Positions 8,499 through 18,205 of a stretch of 64,000 nucleotides of DNA are shown here, piece by piece. Position numbers and translations under genes: made by a program. This stretch comes from Mycolicibacterium peregrinum (GTDB taxonomy: Bacteria; Actinomycetota; Actinomycetes; Mycobacteriales; Mycobacteriaceae). The notes below the pieces were generated by a model. The model did not search any database and was not told where the DNA came from. It saw only the letters and a list, made by a program, of their open reading frames with translations. How positions within the stretch are numbered: position 1 is the stretch's first letter; the number at the start of each line of letters is the position of its first letter. Location: assembly GCF_002102345.1 (NCBI RefSeq), contig NZ_LQPP01000018.1:186001-250000 (forward strand), in the 5' to 3' direction.

Positions 8499-9559
8499 TG
8501 TTGTACCGAATCCTGGCGGCCGGGCTGCTGGTCCTGGCCGGTTGTGCTCCTGCGCGCGCCGTGACGGATTTCGAGTTTCTCGGCCAACGGCAGATTGCCG
8601 CCGCGGCGGTATTCGATGGCACCGTCGTCGGCGGATTGTCGGGAATCAGCTATGACCCGGCCGCGGACCTGTACTACATCATCAGCGACGACCGCTCCGC
8701 CAAGAGTCCGGCGCGGTTTTACACCGCGCGGATCAAACTGTCGGACAACGGTATCGGTGACGTCGAATTCGTCGGCACCCATCCGTGGCTCGATCGTGAC
8801 GGACAACCGTTCCACCCGTTGGATACCGACGCGGTGCCACCTGTGATACCGCCGGACCCCGAGGCGATCGCCTTCGATGCCGGTCGACAGCGGTTGTACT
8901 GGACCAGTGAGGGGGAGCGGCGGACCGAGGGACCCGGGGCGCCGATCCTGCTCGATCCGTGGGTGCGGTCCGCCGGACTCGACGGCAGCTTCCTCGGCGA
9001 GTTCGGCCTGCCCGAGGATCTGCGAATGTCGGCCGGCGAGCACGGCCCGCGCCGCAACAGCACGCTGGAGGGGCTCACGCTGACGCCGGACGGGCGCTGG
9101 CTGTGGGCGGCGATGGAGGGCCCAGGCTACGAGGACGGTCCACCACCCGACGCGCAGCGCGGCGCATGGACCCGCGTGTTCCGCTTCGATGCGGACTCCG
9201 GTGCGGTCGACGGGCGGTTCACCTACCCGCTGGATCCGGTCAGTGCCGGGCCCGGCGGCATGAACGGCTTGTCAGACCTGGTCGCGCTCGACGACAGGAA
9301 CTTCCTGGTGATCGAGCGCGGCTTCGGCACCCATGTGGCGGTGCGGATCTACCGCGCGAGCCTAGTCGACGGCTCCGCCGAGATGACGAAAACGTTGCTG
9401 GCCGACCTGACCACCACGCCCGGTCTGGCGCCGCTGGACAACATCGAGGGAATCACCTTGGGGCCCAAGCTGCCCGACGGCCGACAATCGGTGATCGCGG
9501 TCAGCGACGACAATTTCTCGCCCACCCAGGTGACTCAGTTCCTGCTGTTCGCGCTCTGA
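8498..9559 (+). CDS. Phytase-like (esterase-like activity of phytase) lipoprotein
   Basis: 353 residues. Starts with a lipoprotein signal, RILAAGLLVLAGC, lipidated Cys about residue 16. The mature part reads as a beta-propeller of the 'esterase-like activity of phytase' family: GGLSGISYDPAADLYYIISDD at the front, LEGLTLTPDGRWLWAAMEGPG in the middle and LDNIEGITLGPKLPDG...VIAVSDDNF at the end. Likely secreted and anchored on the outer membrane face; true substrate uncertain, a phosphate ester is only inferred. Coupled to the upstream VIT1/CCC1 gene by a one-base overlap. Confidence 0.85.
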   Translation: MLYRILAAGLLVLAGCAPARAVTDFEFLGQRQIAAAAVFDGTVVGGLSGISYDPAADLYYIISDDRSAKSPARFYTARIKLSDNGIGDVEFVGTHPWLDRDGQPFHPLDTDAVPPVIPPDPEAIAFDAGRQRLYWTSEGERRTEGPGAPILLDPWVRSAGLDGSFLGEFGLPEDLRMSAGEHGPRRNSTLEGLTLTPDGRWLWAAMEGPGYEDGPPPDAQRGAWTRVFRFDADSGAVDGRFTYPLDPVSAGPGGMNGLSDLVALDDRNFLVIERGFGTHVAVRIYRASLVDGSAEMTKTLLADLTTTPGLAPLDNIEGITLGPKLPDGRQSVIAVSDDNFSPTQVTQFLLFAL

Positions 9560-9604
9560 GAATTGCCGGACGCTTCGAGATCGACACCAGGGTCGTGAAA
9601 CTCG

Positions 9605-10283
9605 CTACTTCAACAACGCGTGGCGATCGAAGAAGAAGTAGGTGTAGCTCGCGGTGACGGCGCAGACCAGGGTGGCCACCAGCAGCATCTGGGATCCGCT
9701 CACCACGACGCTGATGAAGCCACCGATGATGGCCCACCGGCGAATCCGGCCCACAGCAGGAAGTACCCCAGCCAGTCGGTCACGTCGCCGCCACTGATGT
9801 GGCGTTCGATGCCCTGGCCCAGCTTCACAAGCGTGCCGGTCACGTAACTCAACGGGATGGACACTTCGCCGTCCTTCACGAACGACGTATTGAGGGCGCC
9901 GATACCGAAGGCCACGAACAGGATTGGGATGTACGGAACATCGCGGGCCGTCCAGCCGCGCTCGATGAGGTCGACGACGGTGGACACCACCAGCGCAAGG
10001 GTCGTCAGCACCGTCGCACCGTGGGGATGGTTGACCCAGAGGTGCCTGCGGCACAACGATGCGATCACCACTCCGGCGACGAAGGCGAGCAGCAACAGTG
10101 CGGCACCGATCGCCAGCCACTCCTCGCCCTGGAACAAGCCTAGGAACGCCCGCTCGGTGTTGTGCCCGTCATGAAGGTGACGAAGTACCCCGCGGAATGG
10201 GTGAAGGCCGCGGCGCCCAGTACTCCGGCGAGGCCGGCCAGAATCCACGACAACCGGGCCTCGCCGTCGAGCTGCTGCGACAT
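9605..10283 (-). pseudogene. DUF1275 (YoaK-like) membrane protein gene with two frameshifts
   Basis: The family sequence can be read only by changing frame twice. From ATG at 10283: MSQQLDGEARLSWILAGLAG... to YFVTFMTG, then a stop at 10140-10142. A second frame continues NTERAFLGLFQGEEWLAIG and includes the family hallmark VSIPLSYVTGTLVKLGQG, ending at WAGFAGG near 9733. A third frame gives AIIGGFISVVVSGSQ... to FFFDRHALLK and the stop at 9605. The first lesion looks like two extra bases in GGCACAACACC (near 10160), the second like one missing base in GGTGGGCCATC. Intact homologues are six- or seven-helix membrane proteins of unknown function. Confidence 0.82.
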
Positions 10284-10336
10284 TCACCCATTGTGGGGAG
10301 CGCGGTGAGCGCTGGGGCGGATTTCGCCCCAGGGTG

Positions 10337-11557
10337 TCAGCTGTCGCTGCCGACGGTGACCGCAGTCGCCTCGTCGGTGAGCTCGTCGAGCTCGGTTTCC
10401 ACCGTGTCTTCCTCGTCGATGTGAACAAGGTGCGGACGCGTCAGGAACAGCACACCGGCGCCGGCCAGCACGGCCCCCGCGCCTACCCAGTACGGCAGGT
10501 GGACACTGATCTGCTCACCGAGAACTCCGGCCAGCCACGGTGCGACGGCGGCCCCGCCGAAGCGCAGGAAGCTGTAGGCCGCGGAGGCCACGCCGCGTTC
10601 GACCGGGGCGGCCTTCATCACGGTCTCGGTGATCAGTGTGTTGTTGATGCCGATGAACAGACCGGCGATCACGACGCCCGAGGCCAGCACGGTCTTGGAA
10701 TCGGTCCACACCGCCATCACGGCCAGCACGGCGGTGAAGGCGATGAGGTTGAGGATGAGCACCCGGACGGTGCCGAAGCGGTGTTGCAGCCGCGGCGCGA
10801 CCACCACTGAGGTGAATGCCAATGCCAGACCCCAGCCGAAGAAGATCAGCCCGATCTGGTGAGCGGTCATGTCCAGCGGGAATGGCGTGAACGCCAGCAG
10901 GGTGAAGAAGCCGAAGTTGTAGAGCAGCGCTGTGATCGCGACACCGAGCAGCCCGCGGTGGCGCAGTGCGCGGAACGGATCGGCCAGCGTGGTGGCACGT
11001 TCGGCCCGCGGGGTGGCCGGCAGCAGGAACGCGGTGATGACGAGGGCGAAGGCCATCAGCGCGGAGACGCCGAAGAAGGGGCCGCGCCAGGAGATCGAGC
11101 CGAGCACGCCGCCGACCAGGGGGCCGATCGCAATGCCCAGGCCGAGTGCCGCCTCGTAGAGGATGATGGCCTGCGCCACAGAGCCTTTCGCGGAGTTGAC
11201 GATGGTGGCCAGTGCGGTCGCGATGAACAGTGCGTTACCGAGACCCCACACGGCGCGCCAGCCCACGATCTGCATCACGGTGTCGCTCAGCCCGGCCAGG
11301 CCGGCGCCGGCGATGATGATCACCAGGCCGAGCAGCAGCGTGCGCTTGGGGCCGATGCGGCTGGACACCACGCCGGTGATCAGCATCGCCACGCCCATCA
11401 CCGCCATGTAGCTGGTGAACAGCAACGACACCTGCGAAGCCGAGGCGTTGAGGTTGTCGGCGATCGGTTTGAGGATGGGATCGACCAGTCCGATGCCCAT
11501 GAAGGCGACGACGGAGGCGAAAGCGACGGCCCATACGGCCTTGGGTTGGCGCCACAT
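10337..11557 (-). CDS. Major facilitator superfamily transporter, probable drug efflux
   Basis: 406 residues with about 12 predicted hydrophobic helices. MFS hallmarks: the loop 2-3 motif SSRIGPKRTLLLG and the antiporter-type motif C region, AALGLGIAIGPLVGGVLGS, which points to a proton antiporter of the 12-helix drug-efflux type. A charged acidic tail (HIDEEDTVETELDELTDE) follows the last helix. It lies 18 bp downstream of a MarR-family gene on the same strand, so repression relieved by an exported compound is the likely control. Substrate unknown. Confidence 0.9.
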   Translation of the reverse strand: MWRQPKAVWAVAFASVVAFMGIGLVDPILKPIADNLNASASQVSLLFTSYMAVMGVAMLITGVVSSRIGPKRTLLLGLVIIIAGAGLAGLSDTVMQIVGWRAVWGLGNALFIATALATIVNSAKGSVAQAIILYEAALGLGIAIGPLVGGVLGSISWRGPFFGVSALMAFALVITAFLLPATPRAERATTLADPFRALRHRGLLGVAITALLYNFGFFTLLAFTPFPLDMTAHQIGLIFFGWGLALAFTSVVVAPRLQHRFGTVRVLILNLIAFTAVLAVMAVWTDSKTVLASGVVIAGLFIGINNTLITETVMKAAPVERGVASAAYSFLRFGGAAVAPWLAGVLGEQISVHLPYWVGAGAVLAGAGVLFLTRPHLVHIDEEDTVETELDELTDEATAVTVGSDS

Positions 11558-11575
11558 CAGGGCGTTGACTCCTAA

Positions 11576-12061
11576 CTAGTTCTTGTGCGACTGCGGATGC
11601 TCGTCGACGTCGGTGAGCAACCGGCGGATGATGCCGACGGAGGCGGCCAGCGTCCGGCGTTCCTCTGCGGTGAGCCGTTCGAGCCTCGGGTTGATCGCCG
11701 CGGCGCGGTCCGCTCTGGCTTGCTCCAGGGTCTGCCGCCCCTGCTCGGTGATCCGGATCAGCACGGCGCGGGCATCACCGGGATCGGTGGTGCGCGACAC
11801 CAGTCGGGCGTCTTCGAGGCGGCGAACCTGGGTGGTCATGGTCGGCTGCGAACAGTGGTCGAGGTAGGCGAGGTCGGAGATGCGGGCCTCGCCCTGATCC
11901 TCGATCGTCGACAGCAACCGGGCCTGGGCCCAGGGGAGCGGCAATCGGGTGCGTTGGGTGGCCAGTCGGTTCAACCGGGCGACGACCGACAGCAGGTCGG
12001 CGCCAAGCTCGGTTTGATCGGTTACCGTGACATCCTCGGTCGGGGTCGGCATACCCACCAT
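11576..12061 (-). CDS. MarR-family transcriptional regulator
   Basis: Up to 161 residues. Winged helix-turn-helix with recognition region YLDHCSQPTMTTQVRRLEDARLVSRTTDPGDARAVLIRIT, the wing having the typical D-x-R. Single Cys in LDHCSQP near the recognition helix, a possible redox or ligand sensor. ATG at 12061 or 12052 are both possible; a perfect inverted repeat sits 5 bp upstream of the first, so autoregulation is likely. Co-directional with the MFS transporter, its probable target. Confidence 0.9.
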   Translation of the reverse strand: MVGMPTPTEDVTVTDQTELGADLLSVVARLNRLATQRTRLPLPWAQARLLSTIEDQGEARISDLAYLDHCSQPTMTTQVRRLEDARLVSRTTDPGDARAVLIRITEQGRQTLEQARADRAAAINPRLERLTAEERRTLAASVGIIRRLLTDVDEHPQSHKN

Positions 12062-12065
12062 ATTT

Positions 12066-12082
12066 ACATAGATTTGCTATGT
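12066..12082. promoter_or_regulatory. Candidate MarR operator
   Basis: ACATAG-ATTTG-CTATGT: perfect 6-bp inverted repeat with a 5-base spacer in an unusually AT-rich stretch directly upstream of the marR start and 77 bp upstream of the divergent ECF transporter gene. MarR dimers bind such palindromes; assignment is by position. Confidence 0.6.
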
Positions 12083-12158
12083 AGTCTACCTGCTCGGCGT
12101 GCGCTCGCTCACACAACGGGCAGCCGACGCCGGCGATCGCGGCTGGCAGAATCGAACG

Positions 12159-14207
12159 ATGACCGCGATACCACCGGCGACGACGCCTCGGCGCGGCCTC
12201 ACTCCCGGCGAGCTTGCGCAGGCTGCGGTGATGGCTGCGCTATGTGCGGCCACCGCGATCATCGCCGTGGTGGTGCCGTTCGCGGCAGGCCTCTCAGTGC
12301 TGGGCACCGTGCCGATGGGCCTGCTGGCCTACCGGTACCGCCTGCGCGTGCTCCTCGCTGCAACTGTCGCCGCCGGCACGATCGCCTTCCTGATCGCGGG
12401 CATGGGCGGCCTGATGACCGTCGTCGACTGCGCCTACATCGGCGGGTTGACCGGTGTGGTCAAGCGCAAGGGACGCGGCACCGCCATGGCATTCGGGGCC
12501 TCGATCGTGGCCGGGGCGGTGTTCGGGGCGGCCGCCGTCGTCGCACTGTCGGTGCTGTCACGGCTGCGCAATCTGGTCTTCGACTCGCTGACCGCCAGCG
12601 TCGAGGGCTTGGCCAAGGTGTTGGAACGCATCCCGGTGCTCGACGTGATCGCCGAACCGCTGAGGACCACCGTCGCCACCATGATCGACTACTGGCCCCT
12701 GCTGATGCTGGTGCTGGGCATCTTCACCATCACCTCGATCAGCATGGTCGGCTGGTGGGCGCTTTCACGGATTCTGGCGCGATTGCTCGGCGTGCCCGAC
12801 GTGCACAAGCTCGACGCCGACATCGACGCCGACGAATCTGCTGTCATCGCACCGGTTCCGGCCCGGCTGACCGACGTACGGTTCCGCTATCCGGGGATCG
12901 ATCACGACGCCTTGGGCCCGGTGTCCATGGAATTGCAGCCCGGGGAGCACGTCGCGGTGACCGGGCCGAACGGCTCGGGCAAGACCACGCTCATGCTCAT
13001 GTTGGCCGGTCGCCAGCCCACTTCGGGCAGCATCGAGCGGGCCGGTGCCGTGGGACTGGGCCGCATCGGCGGCACCGCCGTGGTGATGCAGCACCCGGAG
13101 AGCCAGGTACTGGGCACCCGGGTGGCCGACGACGTGGTGTGGGGATTGCCCGTCGGCGCCACCGCCGACGTCGAGCGCCTGCTGTCCGAAGTCGGGCTCG
13201 ACGGGCTGGCCGAACGCGACACCGGGGGATTGTCCGGCGGTGAACTGCAACGCCTGGCCGTGGCCGCGGCGCTGGCTCGTGAGCCCTCGCTGCTGATCGC
13301 CGACGAGGTCACCAGCATGGTCGACCAGCAGGGTCGTGACACGTTGATGAATGTGTTGTCCGGGCTGACCGATCACCACGACATGTCGCTGGTGCACATC
13401 ACGCACTACAACGACGAGGCCGATTCTGCCGACCGCTCGGTGCAACTCAGCGGCAACGGCGGCACTGCCGACAACACCGACATGGTGCAGACCTCTGCGG
13501 TGCCCGTCAGCGACGCGGCCGCAACCCAGCAGGGCGCGCCGGTACTCGAACTGACCGGTGTCGGGCACGAGTACGCCAGCGGAACACCTTGGGCGAAAAC
13601 GGCTTTGCGTGACATCACGTTCACTGTCAACGAGGGTGACGGAGTGCTCGTGCACGGTCTGAACGGCTCGGGCAAATCGACCCTGGCCTGGATCATGGCC
13701 GGGCTGACCGTCCCGACGTATGGTGCCTGCCTGCTCGACGGGGCACCGGTGGCGCAGCAGGTGGGTGCGGTGGCGATCTCGTTCCAGGCTGCCCGCCTGC
13801 AGTTGATGCGCAGCACCGTCGGCCGCGAAATCGCCTCGGCCGCAGGCTTCTCCCGGCACGAGACCGACCGGATCGCGGCCGCGCTGGAAATGGTCGGACT
13901 GGACGCGACGCTGGCCCAGCGGCGCATCGACCAACTCTCGGGCGGTCAGATGCGTCGCGTCGTACTGGCGGGATTGCTGGCCCGGTCGCCGCGCGCGCTG
14001 ATCCTCGACGAGCCGCTGGCCGGACTGGACGCCGCCAGCCAGCGAGGTTTGTTGCGATTGCTGGAGGACCTGCGGCACAACAACGGACTCACCGTCGTCG
14101 TCATCTCCCACGACTTCACCGGTCTGGAGAATCTCTGCCCGCGCACCCTGCATCTGCACCACGGCGAGCTGGCCCTTGCCCCGACGACTGCCGGAGGCGC
14201 GCGATGA
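12159..14207 (+). CDS. ECF transporter: fused S-like membrane domain and two ATPases
   Basis: 682 residues in three parts. Residues 1 to about 215 are a multi-helix membrane domain resembling an S component. Two ABC ATPases follow: the first with Walker [10 protein letters not shown] (about 268-276), signature LSGGELQR and Walker B LLIADE; the second with GLNGSGKST (about 500-508), LSGGQMRR and LILDEP. This is the architecture of M. tuberculosis Rv2326c. With the EcfT encoded next it should form an ATP-driven vitamin or metal importer; substrate unknown. ATG at 12159 was chosen because the N-terminus then leads directly into the first helix. The last four bases overlap the next gene (ATGA). 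Confidence 0.92.
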   Translation: MTAIPPATTPRRGLTPGELAQAAVMAALCAATAIIAVVVPFAAGLSVLGTVPMGLLAYRYRLRVLLAATVAAGTIAFLIAGMGGLMTVVDCAYIGGLTGVVKRKGRGTAMAFGASIVAGAVFGAAAVVALSVLSRLRNLVFDSLTASVEGLAKVLERIPVLDVIAEPLRTTVATMIDYWPLLMLVLGIFTITSISMVGWWALSRILARLLGVPDVHKLDADIDADESAVIAPVPARLTDVRFRYPGIDHDALGPVSMELQPGEHVAVTGPNGSGKTTLMLMLAGRQPTSGSIERAGAVGLGRIGGTAVVMQHPESQVLGTRVADDVVWGLPVGATADVERLLSEVGLDGLAERDTGGLSGGELQRLAVAAALAREPSLLIADEVTSMVDQQGRDTLMNVLSGLTDHHDMSLVHITHYNDEADSADRSVQLSGNGGTADNTDMVQTSAVPVSDAAATQQGAPVLELTGVGHEYASGTPWAKTALRDITFTVNEGDGVLVHGLNGSGKSTLAWIMAGLTVPTYGACLLDGAPVAQQVGAVAISFQAARLQLMRSTVGREIASAAGFSRHETDRIAAALEMVGLDATLAQRRIDQLSGGQMRRVVLAGLLARSPRALILDEPLAGLDAASQRGLLRLLEDLRHNNGLTVVVISHDFTGLENLCPRTLHLHHGELALAPTTAGGAR

Positions 14208-15046
14208 CCGCTCCGACGCGAGGACAACGCAAACCGGTCGTGCTGCTGCGTCCGGTCCCCGGCGACACCGTCATCCATCGGCTGTGGGCCGGAACCAAAC
14301 TGCTCTCCGTGGCGGGCATCGGTGTGCTGCTGACGTTCTATCCCGGCTGGGTGCCCATCGGCGCGGTCGCCGTGCTGGTGCTGGTGACCGCGCGACTGGC
14401 CCACATACCGCGCGGGGCACTGCCCTCGATCCCGTTCTTCCTGTGGATCCTGGTGGTGTTGGGCGGGGCGCTCGCCGCGGTGGCCGGCGGATCCCCGTTC
14501 ATCGACATCGGTTCGGTGCAGATCGGTCTGGGCGGGTTGCTCAACTACCTGCGCATCACCGCGCTGGCGATTGTGCTACTGGGTCTGGGGGCATTGGTTT
14601 CCTGGACGACGAATGTCGCCGACGTCGCCCCGGCGGTGGCCACCCTGGGCCGTCCGCTGCGCGTACTGCGCGTCCCGGTGCATGACTGGGCCGTGACGAT
14701 TGCATTGGCGCTCCGGGCTTTTCCGATGCTGATCGACGAGTTCCGCACCTTGTATGCGGCGCACCGGTTGCGTCCGGTCGAACCCGCGGAGACGTTCCGG
14801 GCGCGACGTCGACAGCGGGTGGGGAATCTGGTCGATCTGTTGGCCGCAGCGGTCACCGTGGCGCTGCGCCGAGGCGACGAGATGGGCGATGCCATCACCG
14901 CACGCGGAGGCGCCGGTCAGATCTCGGCCGCGCCGTCAGGTCCCCGGGCGCGCGACTGGATCGCCTTCGCCATCCTCGTTCTGGTCTGCGGCACTGCCTT
15001 GGCCCTGGAGCTCACCGTCCTGCCGACCAGCTTCCCGCGGCGTTGA
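14204..15046 (+). CDS. ECF transporter transmembrane component (EcfT)
   Basis: 280 residues, CbiQ/EcfT family, homologue of Rv2325c. Hydrophobic helices flank two coupling segments with the short Ala-Arg-Gly-type motifs that contact the ATPases: YAAHRLRP near residue 190 and ITARGG near residue 232. The start overlaps the stop of the S-A-A' fusion gene by 4 bp, so the two are translationally coupled and form one transporter. The 3' end overlaps the convergent DUF4349 gene by 111 bp, unusually long. Confidence 0.92.
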   Translation: MTAPTRGQRKPVVLLRPVPGDTVIHRLWAGTKLLSVAGIGVLLTFYPGWVPIGAVAVLVLVTARLAHIPRGALPSIPFFLWILVVLGGALAAVAGGSPFIDIGSVQIGLGGLLNYLRITALAIVLLGLGALVSWTTNVADVAPAVATLGRPLRVLRVPVHDWAVTIALALRAFPMLIDEFRTLYAAHRLRPVEPAETFRARRRQRVGNLVDLLAAAVTVALRRGDEMGDAITARGGAGQISAAPSGPRARDWIAFAILVLVCGTALALELTVLPTSFPRR

Positions 15047-15937
15047 CCGCTGCCCGGCCCGCGGCCGGGTCAGCCGAATGACGGCGTAGATGACGGCGGC
15101 CGCGATGACGACGACCGCCAGCCACGGCAGCAGCAGGCCGAACAACATCACGAACCCGGAGGCCGCTGACACCAGGCCGTGCCAACCACGCTCGACCTGG
15201 CCCCAGAACCCCTGATACTGCGGGGACGGGCCGCCGATCTGCTCGGCGGTGATGTCGAGATTGACGGTGCTGTAGTCGATCTGATCGCCCAGCTGGGTGC
15301 GCTGGGCACGCAGGCTGTCCAGTTCGGCTTGGCGCTGCGACAATGCGCCTTCGGCCTTGATCAACGCCTCGGGGTCTTTGGCGTCGCGCATGATCCCGAG
15401 GAGTCGGTCGACCGAAGTCTGCAACGCCTTGATTCGGGCGTCGAGATCGACGCGCTGAGAGGTCACGTCGTCGGAGCGGACCTCGACGGTCTGCACCGTG
15501 CCGAGGTTCTTGAACTCGTCGAGGGTGCCCTCCAGTTCGGCGGCCGGGACGCGTAGCGCCAGTGAGATGCGCGCGCGGCCGGAACTGGAGCCGGCGTCCT
15601 CGGAGCGGCTGTCGACCCGGCCGCCGGCATCGGTGGCCAGAGATACGGCCTTGTCGGCCACTGCGGCCGGGTTGCCCGTGGTGATCGACATCGATGCGGT
15701 CTTGACGATGTCCCGCTTGACGTCGGTGGGTATCGGCGCTTCCTTCAGCCCTGCACCGCTTTCCGGCACCGGTGCGGGTGCGGCTGGGGCGAACCCGGCA
15801 TCGCTCTGTGTGGCCGCCGGCGCCGAGGAATTGGGCGAGTGACCGGCCGTGCAGGCCGGCGTGACCGCCAACGTGGCCGCGGCAAACAGTGCCACCGTCA
15901 TGCGGCGGTGACGGGATCCGCTGGTTTGCTTGCGCAT
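14936..15937 (-). CDS. DUF4349 domain membrane protein/lipoprotein
   Basis: 333 residues. The N-terminus ([21 protein letters not shown]) may be a lipoprotein signal, though the lipobox VTPAC is imperfect. The DUF4349 domain follows: [12 protein letters not shown], then a coiled-coil region ([17 protein letters not shown] ... [23 protein letters not shown]) and a C-terminal membrane helix ([22 protein letters not shown]) with a charged cytoplasmic tail. So it is probably anchored in the membrane with an extracellular coiled coil. Function unknown. It lies 53 bp downstream of uspC on the same strand and could be co-transcribed. Its tail overlaps ecfT by 111 bp. Confidence 0.82.
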   Translation of the reverse strand: MRKQTSGSRHRRMTVALFAAATLAVTPACTAGHSPNSSAPAATQSDAGFAPAAPAPVPESGAGLKEAPIPTDVKRDIVKTASMSITTGNPAAVADKAVSLATDAGGRVDSRSEDAGSSSGRARISLALRVPAAELEGTLDEFKNLGTVQTVEVRSDDVTSQRVDLDARIKALQTSVDRLLGIMRDAKDPEALIKAEGALSQRQAELDSLRAQRTQLGDQIDYSTVNLDITAEQIGGPSPQYQGFWGQVERGWHGLVSAASGFVMLFGLLLPWLAVVVIAAAVIYAVIRLTRPRAGQRSTPREAGRQDGELQGQGSAADQNEDGEGDPVARPGT

Positions 15938-15990
15938 CAGCCCAATGTAAGCGACAAGCCGGCGTTCACGGGCGGCAAATATTCCGTCGG

Positions 15991-17316
15991 TCAGCGCGCT
16001 GCGGCCGTGTTGGCCGCCCACTGAGCGTCGGCCAGCGACTTCTCCACATCGCGACGACCCAGGAACATCTCGTCGAAATAGGGCTTGAGGGCCTGAAATC
16101 CGGCCGCGAAGCCGGCCGCACCCGGCGCCGGGATCCTAGGCCCCCGAAGCACCCGGAAGAACGGGCTGACGTCAACACCTCGCCGCGTCCAGTAGTCGTG
16201 GTAGACGGGCTGGGCTGTCAGCACAGCGGGGATGGCGGCACCGCCCGCGCCGAGGTATTCGTTGCCGCGTTTGCTGCCCATCCAGTTCAGTACCTCGCGC
16301 ACCGCGTCAGGATGATGGGTCGCCGAGTTCCCGGCTGCGGCAATGCCATTGGTGACGCTCACTCGTCCCTTGGGGCCGGCCGGAAGCATCGCCACGCCCC
16401 ACCGGAACCTGGCCTGGTTCGCCACCGCGGCCAGGTTGTAGGTGCCGGACTGGAACAGCGCCATCCGGCCCTGCAGGAACATGTTGCGCGAGAAGTCGCC
16501 GTTGTTGTTGGTGGCCGATGCCGGCGGGGCGACGTGATCGTCGTTGATCATCCGAACCAGGTAGGTGAACGCCTCGACGGCCTGCGGGTTGTCGAAGGCG
16601 AAACGATCTCCGATGTTGAAGATGCCGCCCGCCGAGCCGATGTAGTTGAGGTAGATGCCCTGCAGATCATTGGCGGCGTTGTAGCCCCACTGCCGGATCC
16701 GGCCGGTGTCGAAACCCTCCGTGCCGGCCGCGTGGCCCTGCTCGTCGACGGTGAGCCGGGCCGCCAGTGACCGCAGTGTGTCGTCTGGTCCGTTCGACCA
16801 CCGCATGGTGTTCAGTTCGGCGAGGTCGACCCCGGCGGTGTCGAGCAGGTCGGCGTTGAAGTACACCGCGATGCCGGCGTCCGTCAGCTGCGGAACCGCC
16901 CACAGGGCGTCGTTGCGGGTGAACTGGTTGACCACCGAGGGCTCCCAGGCCCGGACGGCGTTCGCGCCCAAGGTCTGTCCGATGTCCAGCAGCCGGCCGT
17001 TGTCGGCATATCCGGCCAGGTAGGCGTTGGACAGCCAAAAGATGTCATCGGCGCTGCCACCGGCCACGTCGGTACGCAGGCTGTCGAAGTACGCGGAGTA
17101 GGCAACGGTGTTGACCCGCACCTCGATGTCGGGGTGTTCCCTGGTGAACTCGGCGAAGGACTGCCGGTAGGCGGCCGCCACCTGTGAATCCCACAGTCGC
17201 ACGGTGACCACGGTGCGGCCCTCGGGTTCGGTGGTGCGGCCCAACAGCACGGCGGCCACCAACAGAACGGTCATGGTCAGCGCCAGGCCGATCGCGGCCG
17301 TCGTCGAGCGCCTCAT
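15991..17316 (-). CDS. uspC: ABC sugar transporter substrate-binding protein UspC
   Basis: 441 residues, extracellular solute-binding protein family 1. The N-terminus is a hydrophobic helix (TAAIGLALTMTVLLVAAVLLG) with no lipobox Cys, so it looks like a membrane-anchored or signal-peptide protein. The mature part has the carbohydrate-binder fold: VTVRLWDSQVAAAYRQSF at the start, EHPDIEVRV, and GRMALFQSGTYNLAAV in the second lobe. Order and orientation with two permeases match M. tuberculosis uspABC (Rv2316-Rv2318), reported to handle amino-sugar-type substrates. No ATPase is encoded here. Confidence 0.88.
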   Translation of the reverse strand: MRRSTTAAIGLALTMTVLLVAAVLLGRTTEPEGRTVVTVRLWDSQVAAAYRQSFAEFTREHPDIEVRVNTVAYSAYFDSLRTDVAGGSADDIFWLSNAYLAGYADNGRLLDIGQTLGANAVRAWEPSVVNQFTRNDALWAVPQLTDAGIAVYFNADLLDTAGVDLAELNTMRWSNGPDDTLRSLAARLTVDEQGHAAGTEGFDTGRIRQWGYNAANDLQGIYLNYIGSAGGIFNIGDRFAFDNPQAVEAFTYLVRMINDDHVAPPASATNNNGDFSRNMFLQGRMALFQSGTYNLAAVANQARFRWGVAMLPAGPKGRVSVTNGIAAAGNSATHHPDAVREVLNWMGSKRGNEYLGAGGAAIPAVLTAQPVYHDYWTRRGVDVSPFFRVLRGPRIPAPGAAGFAAGFQALKPYFDEMFLGRRDVEKSLADAQWAANTAAAR

Positions 17317-17392
17317 GGCCGCTTCCTGTCGCGAGATCGACGTGAGGGTCGTTGTGGCCGCGGATAGGCAGCCCTGGTGCAGATCTCGACGA

Positions 17393-18205
17393 TCACTTGA
17401 TCCCCGTCACCACGATCGAGCGGACGATGTTGCGCGAGAACGCGACGAACAACACGATCAGCGGGACGATCGCCACCGTGGTCGCCGCCATCACCAGCGT
17501 CCACTGCGCGTTGTACTGCGTCTGCAGCCCGGCGGTCGCCACGGTGATCACCTGCCACTTGCTGCCGCTGGTGATCACCAACGGCCACAGGAAGTTGTTC
17601 CACTGGCTGACCACGGTGATCAACGCCAGGGTGACCAGGATCGGTCTGCTGGCCGGCACCACGACGTGCGTGATCACATCCAGGGTATGAGCACCGTCGA
17701 GACGCGCCGCATTGATGAGATCGCCCGGGATCGACCGAAAGTACTCGCGCAACAGGAAGATCGCATACGGCGAGCCGAACATGAACGGCAGCACCAGCGC
17801 CCAGAACGTGTTGCGCAATCCGGCCTCGGCCATCATCAGATACAGCGGTACCACGGTCACGGTGCCGGGCACCATCAGAGTCGCGATGTAGACCCAGAAC
17901 AGGGTGTCGCGGCCGGGAAACTGCAGCCGCGCGAAGGCATAGGCGGCGAGCACCGAGAACACCAGTTGCCCCAGCAGGATGACCGCCGTCATCAACGCGG
18001 TTACGACGACGGCCCGGCCGAACCCGGCGTCGGCGAGCCCGACGTAGTTCTCCAGCGTCGGCGGGGCGGGCAGCGACAGCGGGGGATCGGTGGCGAACTG
18101 CTCGGCCGAGGTGAACGAGGTGAGCAGTCCGAGTCCGAAAGGCAGCAGCGTGACCACCGCGCCGAGGAGCAACCCCGCGTAGATCAGTGCGTTACGTGAG
18201 GTCAT
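17393..18205 (-). CDS. uspB: ABC sugar transporter permease UspB
   Basis: 270 residues, MalG-type permease with six helices. The EAA coupling loop is INAARLDGAHTLDVITHVVV near residues 169-188, contacting the ATPase. It overlaps the end of uspA by 14 bp and precedes uspC by 76 bp, so the three form an operon read right to left. No ATP-binding subunit is in the operon; such systems often share a multitask ATPase (MsiK/SugC type) encoded elsewhere. Confidence 0.9.
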   Translation of the reverse strand: MTSRNALIYAGLLLGAVVTLLPFGLGLLTSFTSAEQFATDPPLSLPAPPTLENYVGLADAGFGRAVVVTALMTAVILLGQLVFSVLAAYAFARLQFPGRDTLFWVYIATLMVPGTVTVVPLYLMMAEAGLRNTFWALVLPFMFGSPYAIFLLREYFRSIPGDLINAARLDGAHTLDVITHVVVPASRPILVTLALITVVSQWNNFLWPLVITSGSKWQVITVATAGLQTQYNAQWTLVMAATTVAIVPLIVLFVAFSRNIVRSIVVTGIK

